Below are positions 6,995 to 15,589 of a stretch of 64,000 bases of DNA, piece by piece. Each line of letters begins with the position of its first letter. The stretch's first letter is position 1. The DNA comes from Solirubrobacter pauli (GTDB lineage: Bacteria > Actinomycetota > Thermoleophilia > Solirubrobacterales > Solirubrobacteraceae): the NCBI RefSeq assembly GCF_003633755.1, contig NZ_RBIL01000002.1, forward strand, positions 62,001-126,000. Reading direction: 5' to 3'. Under the pieces are notes generated by a model, which did not search any database, had not been told where the DNA came from, and was given only the letters and a program-made list of their open reading frames with translations. The translations under genes and the position numbers were made by a program.

Positions 6995-9784
6995 CTACGG
7001 CGTCGTCGTCGACAACGTGAACGTCAGCGTCTTGGAGTAGCTGCCCGTCCGCAACGGGTCGCTCGCCTTGATCAGCTGCTTGAACGTGATGTCCACGGGG
7101 TCCAGGGACACCGGCGCGGTCCAGCTCGCCTTGGAGAAGGAGACGCGCAGCGGCTCAGCCAGCGAGAACGAGCCGTTGACCAGGTGCCCGGGGTCGGACA
7201 CGGACAGCGCCGCGTCGCCCGCCGTGGAGATCACGGTGGCCCGCGACGTCACCGAGTAGTCCTTCTCCACACCCGGCGTGAAGGCGCCGAACGTGGCCGG
7301 CGCTCCCAGCGACAGCGACAACGTGGCCGGAACGGTGCCGCCGACCGTGCCGCCCGTCGACGTGGCGAACGGCAGCACCGGCGTCACGTCCACCGGCGGA
7401 GCCACGCGGCCACGCGCCTTCGCCTCGAACGCGTAGGCGAAGCCCATGAGCTTGAGGTCGTCGAAGGCCTTGCCCTGCAGCTGCAGGTTGATCGGCTGGC
7501 CGTGGTCGTTCACGCCCGCGGGGAAGATCACGTTCGGCACGCCGGCGGCCGAGGCCTGCGGGTCCCGGCGGCCGAAGCTCGGCTGGATCGAGTCGTTGAG
7601 GTGGATGTCGCTCAACTGGCCCGGGAAGACGACGGCGTCGACGCCGTTGGTGTCCATCCAGGTGGCCAGCCGGGCGCGGTACTCGGCACGCTGGGCCTCG
7701 AACGCGCGCACCTGCGCCAGCGTCATCGCGCCGGTGCCGGTGTAGGGGGTGGTGTTGCGGAACTGAGGGAGGCGGAGCGGGCTGCGGAGGATCTGGGCCG
7801 CGTCGGTGTACGGCGCGTTCGGATGCTCGAGCAGCCACTGGCGCCAGCCCTCGTAGCCGCGATCGCCCGGGGGCGACGACGGGCCCGCGGGCGGGTCGGG
7901 GATCTCCTTCACGACGGCGCCGGCGGCGACGAAGTGCTTGAAGGACTCGCGCATCGCGGCCTCGGTTCCGGGGGTGCCGAACGGGTCGTCGAAGGCGGTG
8001 GCCGGCACGCCGATGACCTTGCCGACCAACGCGCTCTCGTCCAGACCGGCTGTCCAGTCCGCGGGGCGGTGGCCGTTGGAGACGTCGTCGAGGATGTCGG
8101 CGGGGTTGTCGATGGCGGTCGCGTTGAGCAGCAGCGACAGGTCCGGCAGCGACTGGGCGATCCAGCCGACGTAGTCCTGGATGTAGGTCAGCGGCATGGT
8201 GCCGCCGCTCGACTGCATGCCGTCCGTGCCGCGCAGGGACACCAGGGACACCGCCGAGGACGGACCCCACAGCGAGTCACCCGTCTGCGTGCCGAAGCCG
8301 GCCGCCGCGAACGAGGAGGCCACCGCCGTGGCGGTGCCGCCCGAAGAGCCGATCGGCGACTTGGACGGGTCGTACGCGTTCCACACCTGGCCGTAGGCGC
8401 TGGGGGAGAAGTGGCCGTCGTTCGCGTACTCGGCGAGGTTGGCCTTGCCCATGACGATCGCGCCGGCCTCGCGGATCTTGATGACCTGCCACGCGTCGGT
8501 GGTCGACTGGAACCCTTCGAACACGCGCGAGCCGCCGGTGGTCGGCATGTCCTTGGTGGACATGAGGTCCTTCGCGACGATCGGGATGCCGAGCAGGGGC
8601 CGCGTGTCGCCGGCCTTGCGGGCGGCGTCGGCGGCCTTCGCCTGCGCCATCACGTCCGGCGCGAGCGTGATCATCGAGTTCAAGCCGAACGGCCCGCGGT
8701 CGTAGGCCGCGATCCGGTCGAGGTAGGCCTGGGTGATCTGCTCGGACGTCGTCACGCCCGCCTTCAGGTCGGCGATCAGCTGCGTGATCGTCTTGCCGAC
8801 GACGTTGTACGGCGAGGACGTGGTCGCGCCGATCGCCTTGTCACCCACGACCGGGCCGAGCGCGTACGCCGGCGCGGCGCCGCAGTTGATCGCGGAGATG
8901 TCGACGTTGACGAGCGCGCACGCCTCGGCGGGCGCGAGGTCGCCGAGCGGAGGCGCGGCGGCCAGCGCCGTGGCCTTGGCCGTCACGGCCGCCACCTGGG
9001 AGCCCGCGGCCGGGACCGCGCCGCCGCCCGCGGGCGCGCGCGTCTCCGACAGGCCCGTGACCACGTAGCGCACGAGCGCCTTGGTCGCGCCCGCCGGGAT
9101 CGTGATCGTGTTGACGTAGCCGATGTGGTTGGCGTGATCGCCGCTCGTGGCCAGCGCGTGGTCGAACGGCCCGAGCAGGAAGTTGCCGGTACGGTCGAAG
9201 GTGCCCGGCACCGTCGCGCTCGTGCCGTTGACGGTCGCGCTGCCGGCGCCCGCCGACGGGGAGTAGGACACCGCCCACTTGTCGGCGGTCGTCAGGGCGG
9301 TGTCGCCGGACGAGGTCGCCGCGAGCGCGCTCTGGTTCGTGCCGGTGTCGTAGCCGAGCTGGCCGCCGAACGCGACCTCGATCGTGATCGGCGCGCTCGT
9401 GCGGTTGGTGAACGTGTCGAGGTAGCGGGCGTACGCCTCAGCGGTGTTGAAGGCGATCGAGCGCTTGACGGCGACGCCGCCGAGCGCGACCGCCTTCTTG
9501 CTCGTGTACTGCGTCGGGCTGTCGGCCGTGAGGCCGAAGCCGCGCAGGAGGACGCCGTTCATGCGCGGGGCGCCCGGGACCTTCACGCGCAGGCCGCCGT
9601 AGCCCTGCAGCGCGTTCGTGCCCGTGTTGTGGATCGACCCGGTGTCCATCCCGGGGTCCGCGGCGTCGTTGACGTTCCACGTGTCCCCGTTCGAGTTCGT
9701 CACGGTCGTCCACGCCCACGCTGGGGTGGAAGCGGCGAGCAGCGCGGCGAAAGCGGCTGCCGACGCGAGAGGGAATCTGCGCAA
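6995..9784 (-). CDS. Secreted amidase-signature hydrolase with extra beta domains
   Basis: A 929-residue exported enzyme of the amidase-signature family, roughly twice the usual 450-550. TTG 9784 is taken as start because GGAG lies five bases upstream and an N-terminal signal peptide (LRRFPLASAAAFAALLAAS, cleaved near AWA) follows at once. A beta-rich region of about 300 residues precedes the amidase core, which shows the Ser-cisSer-Lys triad: Lys in IVAKDLM, cis-Ser in SPIGSSGGTATAVAS, and nucleophile Ser in GTQTGDSLWGPSS. The last 120 residues form a second beta domain (GTVPATLSLSLGAP, ending KTLTFTLSTTTP). The flanking domains probably bind substrate or wall. The family hydrolyses amides or esters, and the real substrate cannot be told from sequence. 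Confidence 0.85.
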   Translation of the reverse strand: MRRFPLASAAAFAALLAASTPAWAWTTVTNSNGDTWNVNDAADPGMDTGSIHNTGTNALQGYGGLRVKVPGAPRMNGVLLRGFGLTADSPTQYTSKKAVALGGVAVKRSIAFNTAEAYARYLDTFTNRTSAPITIEVAFGGQLGYDTGTNQSALAATSSGDTALTTADKWAVSYSPSAGAGSATVNGTSATVPGTFDRTGNFLLGPFDHALATSGDHANHIGYVNTITIPAGATKALVRYVVTGLSETRAPAGGGAVPAAGSQVAAVTAKATALAAAPPLGDLAPAEACALVNVDISAINCGAAPAYALGPVVGDKAIGATTSSPYNVVGKTITQLIADLKAGVTTSEQITQAYLDRIAAYDRGPFGLNSMITLAPDVMAQAKAADAARKAGDTRPLLGIPIVAKDLMSTKDMPTTGGSRVFEGFQSTTDAWQVIKIREAGAIVMGKANLAEYANDGHFSPSAYGQVWNAYDPSKSPIGSSGGTATAVASSFAAAGFGTQTGDSLWGPSSAVSLVSLRGTDGMQSSGGTMPLTYIQDYVGWIAQSLPDLSLLLNATAIDNPADILDDVSNGHRPADWTAGLDESALVGKVIGVPATAFDDPFGTPGTEAAMRESFKHFVAAGAVVKEIPDPPAGPSSPPGDRGYEGWRQWLLEHPNAPYTDAAQILRSPLRLPQFRNTTPYTGTGAMTLAQVRAFEAQRAEYRARLATWMDTNGVDAVVFPGQLSDIHLNDSIQPSFGRRDPQASAAGVPNVIFPAGVNDHGQPINLQLQGKAFDDLKLMGFAYAFEAKARGRVAPPVDVTPVLPFATSTGGTVGGTVPATLSLSLGAPATFGAFTPGVEKDYSVTSRATVISTAGDAALSVSDPGHLVNGSFSLAEPLRVSFSKASWTAPVSLDPVDITFKQLIKASDPLRTGSYSKTLTFTLSTTTP

Positions 9785-9899
9785 GTGAGCTCCGAGGGAG
9801 GTTGACCCGACTGCCGCCCTGACCGGCGGCCGCTCGAAGCTATCCGCCAGGCGGTCCCGAACGTGTGGACCGCCTGTCGGAAATGTGGTGCGGGTGGAG

Positions 9900-10295
9900 C
9901 TACGCCTTGGCGTAGCGCACGCGCGCGGCGGTGACCTCGAACTTCTGGCGCACCTCGCCCTCACCACGCCACGGGTACTTCTCCTGGTTGATGTACTTCT
10001 GCGCGAGCCGGTCGATGTGGCCGTCGCCGCCGTCGACCGCGGACGCGGTGCCCTTGATCTCCGCGTACTCGTACGGGTTCTCCTGGTTGATGACGACCAG
10101 GGTCACGCGCGCGTCACGTTCGATGTTCGCCGGCCACACACGGCCGAGAGCACCGTTGAAGGCGACCTTGTCGTCCTCGACGTTCACCCACACGACGGCG
10201 CTGTGGACGGAGCCGTCCTTGTTGAGCGTCGAGAGGACGGCATGGTTGGGCTTGGCGAGCAGCTCGCTCACGCCTGCATCGGTCAGTTCGGCCAT
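9900..10295 (-). CDS. PPOX-class F420-dependent oxidoreductase family protein
   Basis: A 131-residue split-barrel flavin/deazaflavin-binding protein of the pyridoxamine-5'-phosphate-oxidase-like superfamily. The usual core is visible: HAVLSTLNKDGSVHSAVVWV, then VAFNGALGRVWPANIERD, VTLVVINQENPYEYAEIKGTA and a C-terminal RQKFEVTAARVRYAK. Actinobacterial members of this length mostly use F420H2. ATG 10295 was chosen because it aligns with the family start (MAELTDAGVSELL); a longer frame upstream is Pro/Arg-rich and not family-like. It lies 13 bases beyond the proC stop on the same strand, so it may be the last gene of the phosphatase-thioesterase-proC cluster. Confidence 0.85.
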   Translation of the reverse strand: MAELTDAGVSELLAKPNHAVLSTLNKDGSVHSAVVWVNVEDDKVAFNGALGRVWPANIERDARVTLVVINQENPYEYAEIKGTASAVDGGDGHIDRLAQKYINQEKYPWRGEGEVRQKFEVTAARVRYAKA

Positions 10296-10308
10296 GGCGC
10301 CAGAGATA

Positions 10309-11100
10309 TCAGGCGGACCCCAGCTCCCGCGCCCGTTCGGTGGCGGCCATGACCGCCTCGAGGAAGGCCGAGCGGACACCGGCCCGTTCGAGCTCCCGCG
10401 TGCCGGCCGCGGTCGTGCCGCCGGGTGAGGTGACCGCGGCGCGCAGCTCGGCCGGGCCGTCGGCGCTCTGGACGAGCAGCTGGGACGAGCCGAGCAGGGT
10501 CTGGAACGCCAGCGTGTTCGCGAGGTCGCGGGTGAGGCCGGCGAGCACGCCCGCGTCCGACAGCGCCTCGGCGACGAGGAAGACGTAGGCGGGCCCGGAG
10601 CCGGACACGCCGGTGACCGCGTCGAGCTGGGTCTCCTTCACACGCACCACGACGCCGACCGCGGACAGGATCTCCTCGGCCCACGCGAGGTCCTCCTCGC
10701 CCGCCGTGGAGCCGGGGGCGATCGCGGTCACGCCCGCGCCGACGAGCGCCGGCGTGTTCGGCATCGCGCGCACGACCGCCGTGCTTCCGCCCGCGGCCGC
10801 CTCCATCGCCGCGCACGTGATGCCCGCGGCCACGGACAGCAACCGGCTCGCGCCGGCCTGGACGCTCGCGGTGACCGCGGCGGCGATCCCGTCCGGCTTG
10901 GTGGCGAGCACGACGCCCTCGGCGGCGACCGGCGACGCGACGACCTGCACGCCCGGGTATCTGTCGGCGAGCTCGGTGCGGCGCGCCCCGGACACCTCGG
11001 CGACCGCGAGCTCGGACGGCTCGCGCCCGGCGGCGAGCATCCCGCCGAGCAGCGCCTCGCCCATGCGGCCGCCGCCGACCAGCAGCAGGCGGACGCTCAT
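10309..11100 (-). CDS. proC: Pyrroline-5-carboxylate reductase
   Basis: Catalyses the last step of proline synthesis, reducing 1-pyrroline-5-carboxylate with NAD(P)H. The 263-residue length is normal. The Rossmann start is LLLVGGGRMGEALLGGML, followed by VVLATKPD, VVRAMPNTPALVGAG and the signature region VTGVSGSGPAYVFLVAEAL, ending in VTSPGGTTAAGTRELE, which forms the dimer active site. The ATG overlaps the stop of the upstream thioesterase gene as ATGA, implying translational coupling. Confidence 0.95.
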   Translation of the reverse strand: MSVRLLLVGGGRMGEALLGGMLAAGREPSELAVAEVSGARRTELADRYPGVQVVASPVAAEGVVLATKPDGIAAAVTASVQAGASRLLSVAAGITCAAMEAAAGGSTAVVRAMPNTPALVGAGVTAIAPGSTAGEEDLAWAEEILSAVGVVVRVKETQLDAVTGVSGSGPAYVFLVAEALSDAGVLAGLTRDLANTLAFQTLLGSSQLLVQSADGPAELRAAVTSPGGTTAAGTRELERAGVRSAFLEAVMAATERARELGSA

Positions 11101-11465
11101 ACCTCGGGCGCGACGGAGATCATGCGGCGCTCGTGCGTGCCGACGCCGATCGTCCGCGCGCCTTCCTTGACCTCGACGTCGAAGCGGAGCTTGCGCCCGT
11201 CGATGACCTCGCGCAGGCGCGCGGTCGCTGTGCACTCCGCGCCCTCGAGCGCGCCGCCGACGTGCTTGACCGCCACCTCGAAGCCGACCGTCGCCATCCC
11301 GGGCGGCAGGTCGTCGCGCACCAGGTTGGACGCGGCCCACTCCATCATCGAGATCATCCCGGGCGTCGACAGCACGGGCATCGGCAACGTGCCGTCGACG
11401 TCGGTCAGGAGGTCGCCTTCGACGCGGAACTCCTCGGTCCGCTCGCTGCCTTCGGTGAACGCCAT
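11097..11465 (-). CDS. FlK-like hotdog thioesterase
   Basis: A 122-residue hotdog protein resembling the fluoroacetyl-CoA thioesterase group: MPVLSTPGMISMMEWAASNLV contains the Ser/Thr and Glu positions of that group's active site, and TVGFEVAVKHVGGALEGAECTATARL follows. In most bacteria these proteins hydrolyse small acyl-CoAs and not fluoroacetyl-CoA specifically. The gene is sandwiched between two overlaps: its first 61 bases lie inside the 3' end of the SpoIIE-phosphatase gene, and its stop overlaps the proC start by four bases. The three are probably co-transcribed. Confidence 0.75.
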   Translation of the reverse strand: MAFTEGSERTEEFRVEGDLLTDVDGTLPMPVLSTPGMISMMEWAASNLVRDDLPPGMATVGFEVAVKHVGGALEGAECTATARLREVIDGRKLRFDVEVKEGARTIGVGTHERRMISVAPEV

Positions 11466-12913
11466 GCGCCGGACTCTACCCGCGCCCGCACGGCCAGCAG
11501 CGCCACATCGTCACCGGGTGGATACGCGCGGACCGCGAGGTCGACGACCGTGCACGTCTGCTCGGCGGTGCCGCCGCCGGCACCGGCCAGCAGCTTCGCG
11601 AGCCCGGCCTCTCCGAGCATGTCGTCGGCGAGCCGCGCCTCGGTGACGCCGTCGGAGAACAGCAGCAGCGTGTCCCCGGGTGCGAGGACGAAGTGGGCGT
11701 CGTGGAGCCGGACGTCAGGGATCGCGCCGATCAGGGTGCCGTGGACGCCGACCGGCTCGACGGCACCGTCGACGCGGCGTACGAGCGGCTGCGGGTGCCC
11801 ACCGAGCGCGACGCACGCGTCCAACCCGCCGTCCGCGCGCTCCTTCAGCTTCACCAGCGCGAGCGTGCAGAAGCGGTTGCGGCACCCCTCACGGCGGCGC
11901 AGCACCGCCTCGTTCAGGCGCGCGAGCATGCCGGCGGGGGAGTGCTCCTGCATCGCGATGGTGCGCAGGCTGTGGTGGATCAGGCTCGTGACGGTCGCGG
12001 CCTCGACGCCCTTGCCCTGCACGTCGCCGACGAGCGCGACCCACTCGCCGTCGCCGAGTGGGAAGCAGTCGTAGAAGTCGCCGCCGACGTCGGCGCCGCC
12101 ACGCGCGGGGCGGTAGCGCGCGGCGAGCTCCAGCGCGGGGGCCTCGGGGAGCGCGGGCGGGAGCAGCGAGGCCTGCAGCGTGCGGGCGATGTGGTCGCGC
12201 TCGGCGTTGATGCGCGCGTGCTCGATCGCCCGGGCGGCGCGTGCGGCGAGGTCGACCGCCAGCGTGTGGTCGGCGTCGGTCAGCGCACGTGAGCCGGGCC
12301 GGTTGGCGAGCGTGATCGTGCCGATGCGGCGGTCCTGCCAGACGATCGGCACCACGATCGCCGAGCCGGGGTCGTGCTCGACCGTCGCGTCCTCGAGGTC
12401 GATCGCGCAGCGGTCGACCAGCGTCGGCACCGCGTTGCGGGCGATCTGGGCGAGCGTGGCCTCGTAGTCCAGCGAGGAGACGAGCAGCGATGTGGCCTCG
12501 GCCATGAACCCGGCGCGGACGGCGTCCAGCCGGCGCGCCTCGGACAGCGCCTGGAGCTGCTCGCGCCGGCGCGCGGCGAGGATGCCGAAGCCCGAGCCGC
12601 ACACGAGCGCCGAGAGCCGGGCGGCGGAGTCGCCGCCGACCGGCATGTCGTTGACCCGCCAGAGGACGGCGGCGGCGACGACCGTGAGCAGGGCGACGAG
12701 CGCGGTGCGGCGGGCGTCGAGGCGGATGCTGGCGAGCAGCGGCGCGCCGACCAGCAGGCCGACGAGCACGACCGGCGGGCGGCCGGGTTGGTCGAGCACG
12801 ACGTCGACGCCGAACACGGCGACCAGCCACGCCCCGCACAGGGCCAGCCAGAACCAGGGAGAGCGCTCAAGGGCACGTCCGCCTCCGACAGCGGACGAGA
12901 CGGGGTGCGACAT
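11405..12913 (-). CDS. Membrane GAF/SpoIIE-type PP2C protein phosphatase
   Basis: A 502-residue Ser/Thr phosphatase of the RsbU/SpoIIE type, which dephosphorylates anti-anti-sigma proteins. Four hydrophobic segments (residues about 20-110, for example WFWLALCGAWLVAVFGVDVV and LVALLTVVAAAVLW) anchor it. A GAF-like domain (about 130-240) precedes the catalytic domain, which has AARYRPARGGADVGGDFYD, VGDVQGKGVEAA, GHPQPLV and LLLFSDGVTEAR. The Asp residues in GGDFYD, VGDVQG and PGDDVALL are the expected metal ligands. The C-terminal about 20 residues are encoded in the region overlapping the thioesterase gene. Its target cannot be told from context. Confidence 0.88.
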   Translation of the reverse strand: MSHPVSSAVGGGRALERSPWFWLALCGAWLVAVFGVDVVLDQPGRPPVVLVGLLVGAPLLASIRLDARRTALVALLTVVAAAVLWRVNDMPVGGDSAARLSALVCGSGFGILAARRREQLQALSEARRLDAVRAGFMAEATSLLVSSLDYEATLAQIARNAVPTLVDRCAIDLEDATVEHDPGSAIVVPIVWQDRRIGTITLANRPGSRALTDADHTLAVDLAARAARAIEHARINAERDHIARTLQASLLPPALPEAPALELAARYRPARGGADVGGDFYDCFPLGDGEWVALVGDVQGKGVEAATVTSLIHHSLRTIAMQEHSPAGMLARLNEAVLRRREGCRNRFCTLALVKLKERADGGLDACVALGGHPQPLVRRVDGAVEPVGVHGTLIGAIPDVRLHDAHFVLAPGDTLLLFSDGVTEARLADDMLGEAGLAKLLAGAGGGTAEQTCTVVDLAVRAYPPGDDVALLAVRARVESGAWRSPKAASGPRSSASKATS

Positions 12914-12936
12914 ACACCGCTCTCATCGGCACGTTC

Positions 12937-12971
12937 GCGCACGAACCTGCGCGATTGGCAGGTTCGTGCGC
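12937..12971 (-). terminator. Perfect 14-bp hairpin between MFS and phosphatase genes
   Basis: Arms GCGCACGAACCTGC and GCAGGTTCGTGCGC are exact reverse complements around a 7-base spacer. The structure starts 29 bases past the stop of the MFS gene and ends 23 bases before the phosphatase start, both on the minus strand. No T-run follows, as is common in high-GC actinobacteria. It could instead be a palindromic operator for the phosphatase gene. Confidence 0.6.
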
Positions 12972-13000
12972 AGGGAGGCGAGGTTCGAAGGTGCGACCGG

Positions 13001-14230
13001 CTACGCGGGCACGGGGACCGCGGCCTTGCGACGCGGCCAGGAGGAGACGATCGCGCCCGCCAGCAGCAGCGCCGCGAAGGCCAGCAGCGCCACCTTCGGC
13101 TCGACGAACTGCGTCGCGACGCCGAGGCCGAGGACGGGGACCGACAGCCCGAGGTAGCCGGAGAGGAAGAACCCGGCGAGGACCTCCGCGCGGTTCTCGG
13201 ACGCCGCGGCGAGCGCCGAGGCGCGGACGATCCCGCCCTTGAACAGCAGCCCGGCGCCCGCGCCGGTGATCACGCCGCCGAGGAGGAAGAGCGGGAGGCT
13301 GAGGGCGAACAGCGCGGTGACGAGCAGCGCCAGGCCGGCCGAGAGCCCGGCCGTGCCGGTGCCGGCGAGGCGGCGGACATCCCACGAGCCGGCGGCGGTC
13401 TGCGCGAGGATCGCGGCGCCGAAGCCGGTGATGGCGGGCACGCCGGCCAGCGCGTGCGAGTGGTGGCCGAGCGTGCCGGCGATGAACGACGGGGCGAGCG
13501 ACGTGAAGAGGCCGAACGCCGCGAAGGAGACGAACGCGCCGGCCGCGGCGGCGAAGAACGTGCTGCGCGCGTGGGCGGGCACGGCGACGCGCTGTGGCCG
13601 GTACGGCGGGCGCTGCGCCGGGCGGGTGACGGTCTCCGGCGCCAGGGCGACGAGCACGATCGCCACGACCAGCAGGCCGCCGAAGATCGCGTACGACACG
13701 GTGAGCGGCGCGCCCACCCACTGCGCGAGCGCGCCCGCGGCGATCGGACCGAGCCCGAGGCCGCCGAGGTTCGCGGTGGTGGCGAGTACCTGCGCGCGGC
13801 GCGGAGAGCTGCCCGGACGCTCACCGAGGTGCAGCTCGGCGAGGAAGGCGGTGGCCGTCGCGGTGACGACGCCGACCGACAGGCCGCTGAGGACGCGGCC
13901 GATCAGGAGCCCGACGAGGTCGCGCGAGACGAGGAAGACGATGGCGCTGACCACGGCCAGCAGCAGCGCCGCGATGAGCGAGCGGCGGCGGCCGACCTGG
14001 TCGGACAGATGGCCGGCGAAGAACAGCGCGAGGACGACGCCGACCGCGTACGCGGCGAAGATCACGGTGATCACGAAGGTCGAGAAGCCGTCGCGGGCTT
14101 GGTAGATCGCGTACAGGGGCGTGGGCACCGTCGAGAAGGCGAGGACGGCGAGGAAAGCGAACGCGACCGCCCACAGCCCGAAGCCGTGCCGGCGGGGCGC
14201 GGCCTGCGACGTGTGCGGGAACAAGGTCAT
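13001..14230 (-). CDS. Major facilitator superfamily transporter (12 TM)
   Basis: A 409-residue MFS permease. The N-terminal half shows YAVGVVLALFFAGHLSDQVGRRRSL, the motif A loop between helices 2 and 3, then RVLSGLSVGVVTATATAFLAEL as motif B. A His/Pro/Arg-rich cytoplasmic loop (PAQRPPYRPQRVAVPAHARS) separates the halves. It is divergent from the LysR gene with a LysR-type palindrome between them, so it is probably a regulated exporter of a small molecule. The start is not certain: ATG 14230 gives a normal N-terminus, and ATG 14257 is also in frame. Confidence 0.85.
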   Translation of the reverse strand: MTLFPHTSQAAPRRHGFGLWAVAFAFLAVLAFSTVPTPLYAIYQARDGFSTFVITVIFAAYAVGVVLALFFAGHLSDQVGRRRSLIAALLLAVVSAIVFLVSRDLVGLLIGRVLSGLSVGVVTATATAFLAELHLGERPGSSPRRAQVLATTANLGGLGLGPIAAGALAQWVGAPLTVSYAIFGGLLVVAIVLVALAPETVTRPAQRPPYRPQRVAVPAHARSTFFAAAAGAFVSFAAFGLFTSLAPSFIAGTLGHHSHALAGVPAITGFGAAILAQTAAGSWDVRRLAGTGTAGLSAGLALLVTALFALSLPLFLLGGVITGAGAGLLFKGGIVRASALAAASENRAEVLAGFFLSGYLGLSVPVLGLGVATQFVEPKVALLAFAALLLAGAIVSSWPRRKAAVPVPA

Positions 14231-14286
14231 GCACGACATGGTGACCTGCGCAACCATCGCGTTCAACGCAGATTGTTGCTAGCGCC

Positions 14287-14303
14287 TATCGCGATCTGCG
14301 ATA
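14287..14303. promoter_or_regulatory. LysR-type operator
   Basis: TATCGC-GATCT-GCGATA is a perfect 6-bp-arm palindrome containing the ATC-N9-GAT / T-N11-A form bound by LysR regulators. It sits nine bases before the LysR start and 56 bases before the divergent MFS start, the usual place for autoregulation plus control of the target. Confidence 0.65.
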
Positions 14304-14312
14304 ACCACGGGC

Positions 14313-15206
14313 ATGGAGCTGCGCCATCTCGCCACGTTCGTCGCGGTCGCCGAGGAGGGCAGCTTCACGCGCGCCTCCGTCCGGCTGCACGTCGTCCAGT
14401 CGGCGGTCTCGGCGGGTGTGCGCACGCTCGAGCGCGAGCTGGGCGCGACGCTCTTCGACCGCTCGACGCACCAGGTGGCGCTCACCGACGCGGGCCGCGC
14501 GCTGCTGCCGGAGGCGCGCGCGACGCTCGCCGCCGCCAGCGCGGCGCAGCAGGCGGTCGAGCTGGTGCGCGGCGGTCTGCGCGGGACCGTCCGTGTCGGG
14601 GTCATCCAGGCGGACGCGTTGTCGGGCTTCAGCCTCGCCCGGCTCCTGGCCACGTTCCGCGTCGAGCACCCGGAGGTGGAGTTCGACGTCCGCCAGGGCT
14701 TCTCGGCGGAGATGGCGGACGCCGTCCGCGAAGGGCGGCTGGACTTCGCCGTTCTCGCTCTATCGGGTCGCCGTGCCAGCGGCCTCGAGCTGACGCCGAT
14801 CCGGCGCGAGGTGATGCTGCTCGGCGTCCACACCGGGCACCGGTTGGCCGACCGGGCGGACGTCGACTTCGCGACGCTGGCCGAGGAGACGTTCGCGGAC
14901 GGCCCGCCCAAGTGGGGCACGCGGGTCGCCGCCGACCGCGCGTTCGCCGCAGCGGGCCTGGAGCGCCGCGTCACGCTGGAGATCAACGACACGCGGACGG
15001 TGATCGACTTCGTCCGGCACGGCGTCGCGGTGGCGTTCCTCGCCCCGTCGTTCGTGCGCGAGCCGGACGGCATCGCGCTCGTGCCGATCCGCCACCACGC
15101 ACCGATCTTCGAGACGTTCATCGCCGAGCCCGCCACGCGCCGGCTCGGCGCGGCGGCGAGCGCGCTGCTGGAGCTCGCCAAGCGGCAGGTGGAGGCCGAC
15201 CGCTAG
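14313..15206 (+). CDS. LysR-family transcriptional regulator
   Basis: A 297-residue regulator of normal length. The winged helix-turn-helix is MELRHLATFVAVAEEGSFTRA followed by VQSAVSAGVRTLERELGATLFDR (residues 1-60), then a periplasmic-binding-like effector domain with VRVGVIQADAL and LDFAVLALSG. The effector is unknown. It is divergent from the MFS exporter and shares a palindromic site with it, so it very probably controls that gene. Confidence 0.92.
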   Translation: MELRHLATFVAVAEEGSFTRASVRLHVVQSAVSAGVRTLERELGATLFDRSTHQVALTDAGRALLPEARATLAAASAAQQAVELVRGGLRGTVRVGVIQADALSGFSLARLLATFRVEHPEVEFDVRQGFSAEMADAVREGRLDFAVLALSGRRASGLELTPIRREVMLLGVHTGHRLADRADVDFATLAEETFADGPPKWGTRVAADRAFAAAGLERRVTLEINDTRTVIDFVRHGVAVAFLAPSFVREPDGIALVPIRHHAPIFETFIAEPATRRLGAAASALLELAKRQVEADR

Positions 15207-15379
15207 CCCGCGCGCGGCGGCGTGCCCGCGGGGGTGCGGGGCGTCGCGGCGACCGCGCTCACGCGGCTCGGAGCCGGCGTGACCGTCGCGCGCCGGTAGC
15301 GGCCGAGCACGCGGCGGACGGCCTCGATCTGCGGCGTGGAACGCGACGGAAGGTCACGGCGCTCATCGGCGTACGGCAT
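15203..15379 (-). CDS. Small basic hypothetical protein
   Basis: Not recognised. The 58-residue product (MPYADERRDLPSRSTPQIEA, then VRRVLGRYRRATVTPAPSRV and a Pro/Ala/Thr tail) has no membrane segment or known motif. The case for a gene is the GGAG Shine-Dalgarno six bases before ATG 15379 and a short amphipathic Arg-rich helix. Its stop overlaps the LysR stop region on the opposite strand (CTAG-type convergence). Confidence 0.35.
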   Translation of the reverse strand: MPYADERRDLPSRSTPQIEAVRRVLGRYRRATVTPAPSRVSAVAATPRTPAGTPPRAG

Positions 15380-15548
15380 TCGAAGCTCCTGGGACGGATG
15401 GGACTGGAGGGGGCGCTTCGTCCCCGGCGGGCCGTCGCCGGCCGGCCGGTACCGCAAGCGTGCTGCGTCGAGGGCGAGCCGCCGTGCGGGCCGCTCGCAC
15501 CCTGAACCGGTGCTTCCCGGAAACCCGGGTTTGTCATACACCGACGAA

Positions 15549-15564
15549 CGTCAGGCCACTGACG
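15549..15564 (-). terminator. Possible hairpin terminator after the FGE gene
   Basis: CGTCAG-GCCA-CTGACG forms a 6-bp stem with a 4-base loop, 26 bases beyond the stop of the formylglycine-generating-enzyme gene. There is no T-tract. Apart from this the 210 bases between 15380 and 15589 show nothing I can call. Confidence 0.35.
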
Positions 15565-15589
15565 CGGAGGCCGACCTGGCGCGCCCGAG

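Noticed and set aside
6878-9805. 975-residue open frame on the plus strand
   Set aside because: It lies antisense to the amidase gene, which has clear catalytic motifs and a signal peptide. The frame is Arg/Gly/Val-rich with no family sequence, a shadow typical of high GC.
12374-15505. 1043-residue open frame on the plus strand
   Set aside because: It runs across the phosphatase and MFS genes in antisense and the LysR gene out of frame. The composition is Arg/Glu/Gly-rich without motifs.
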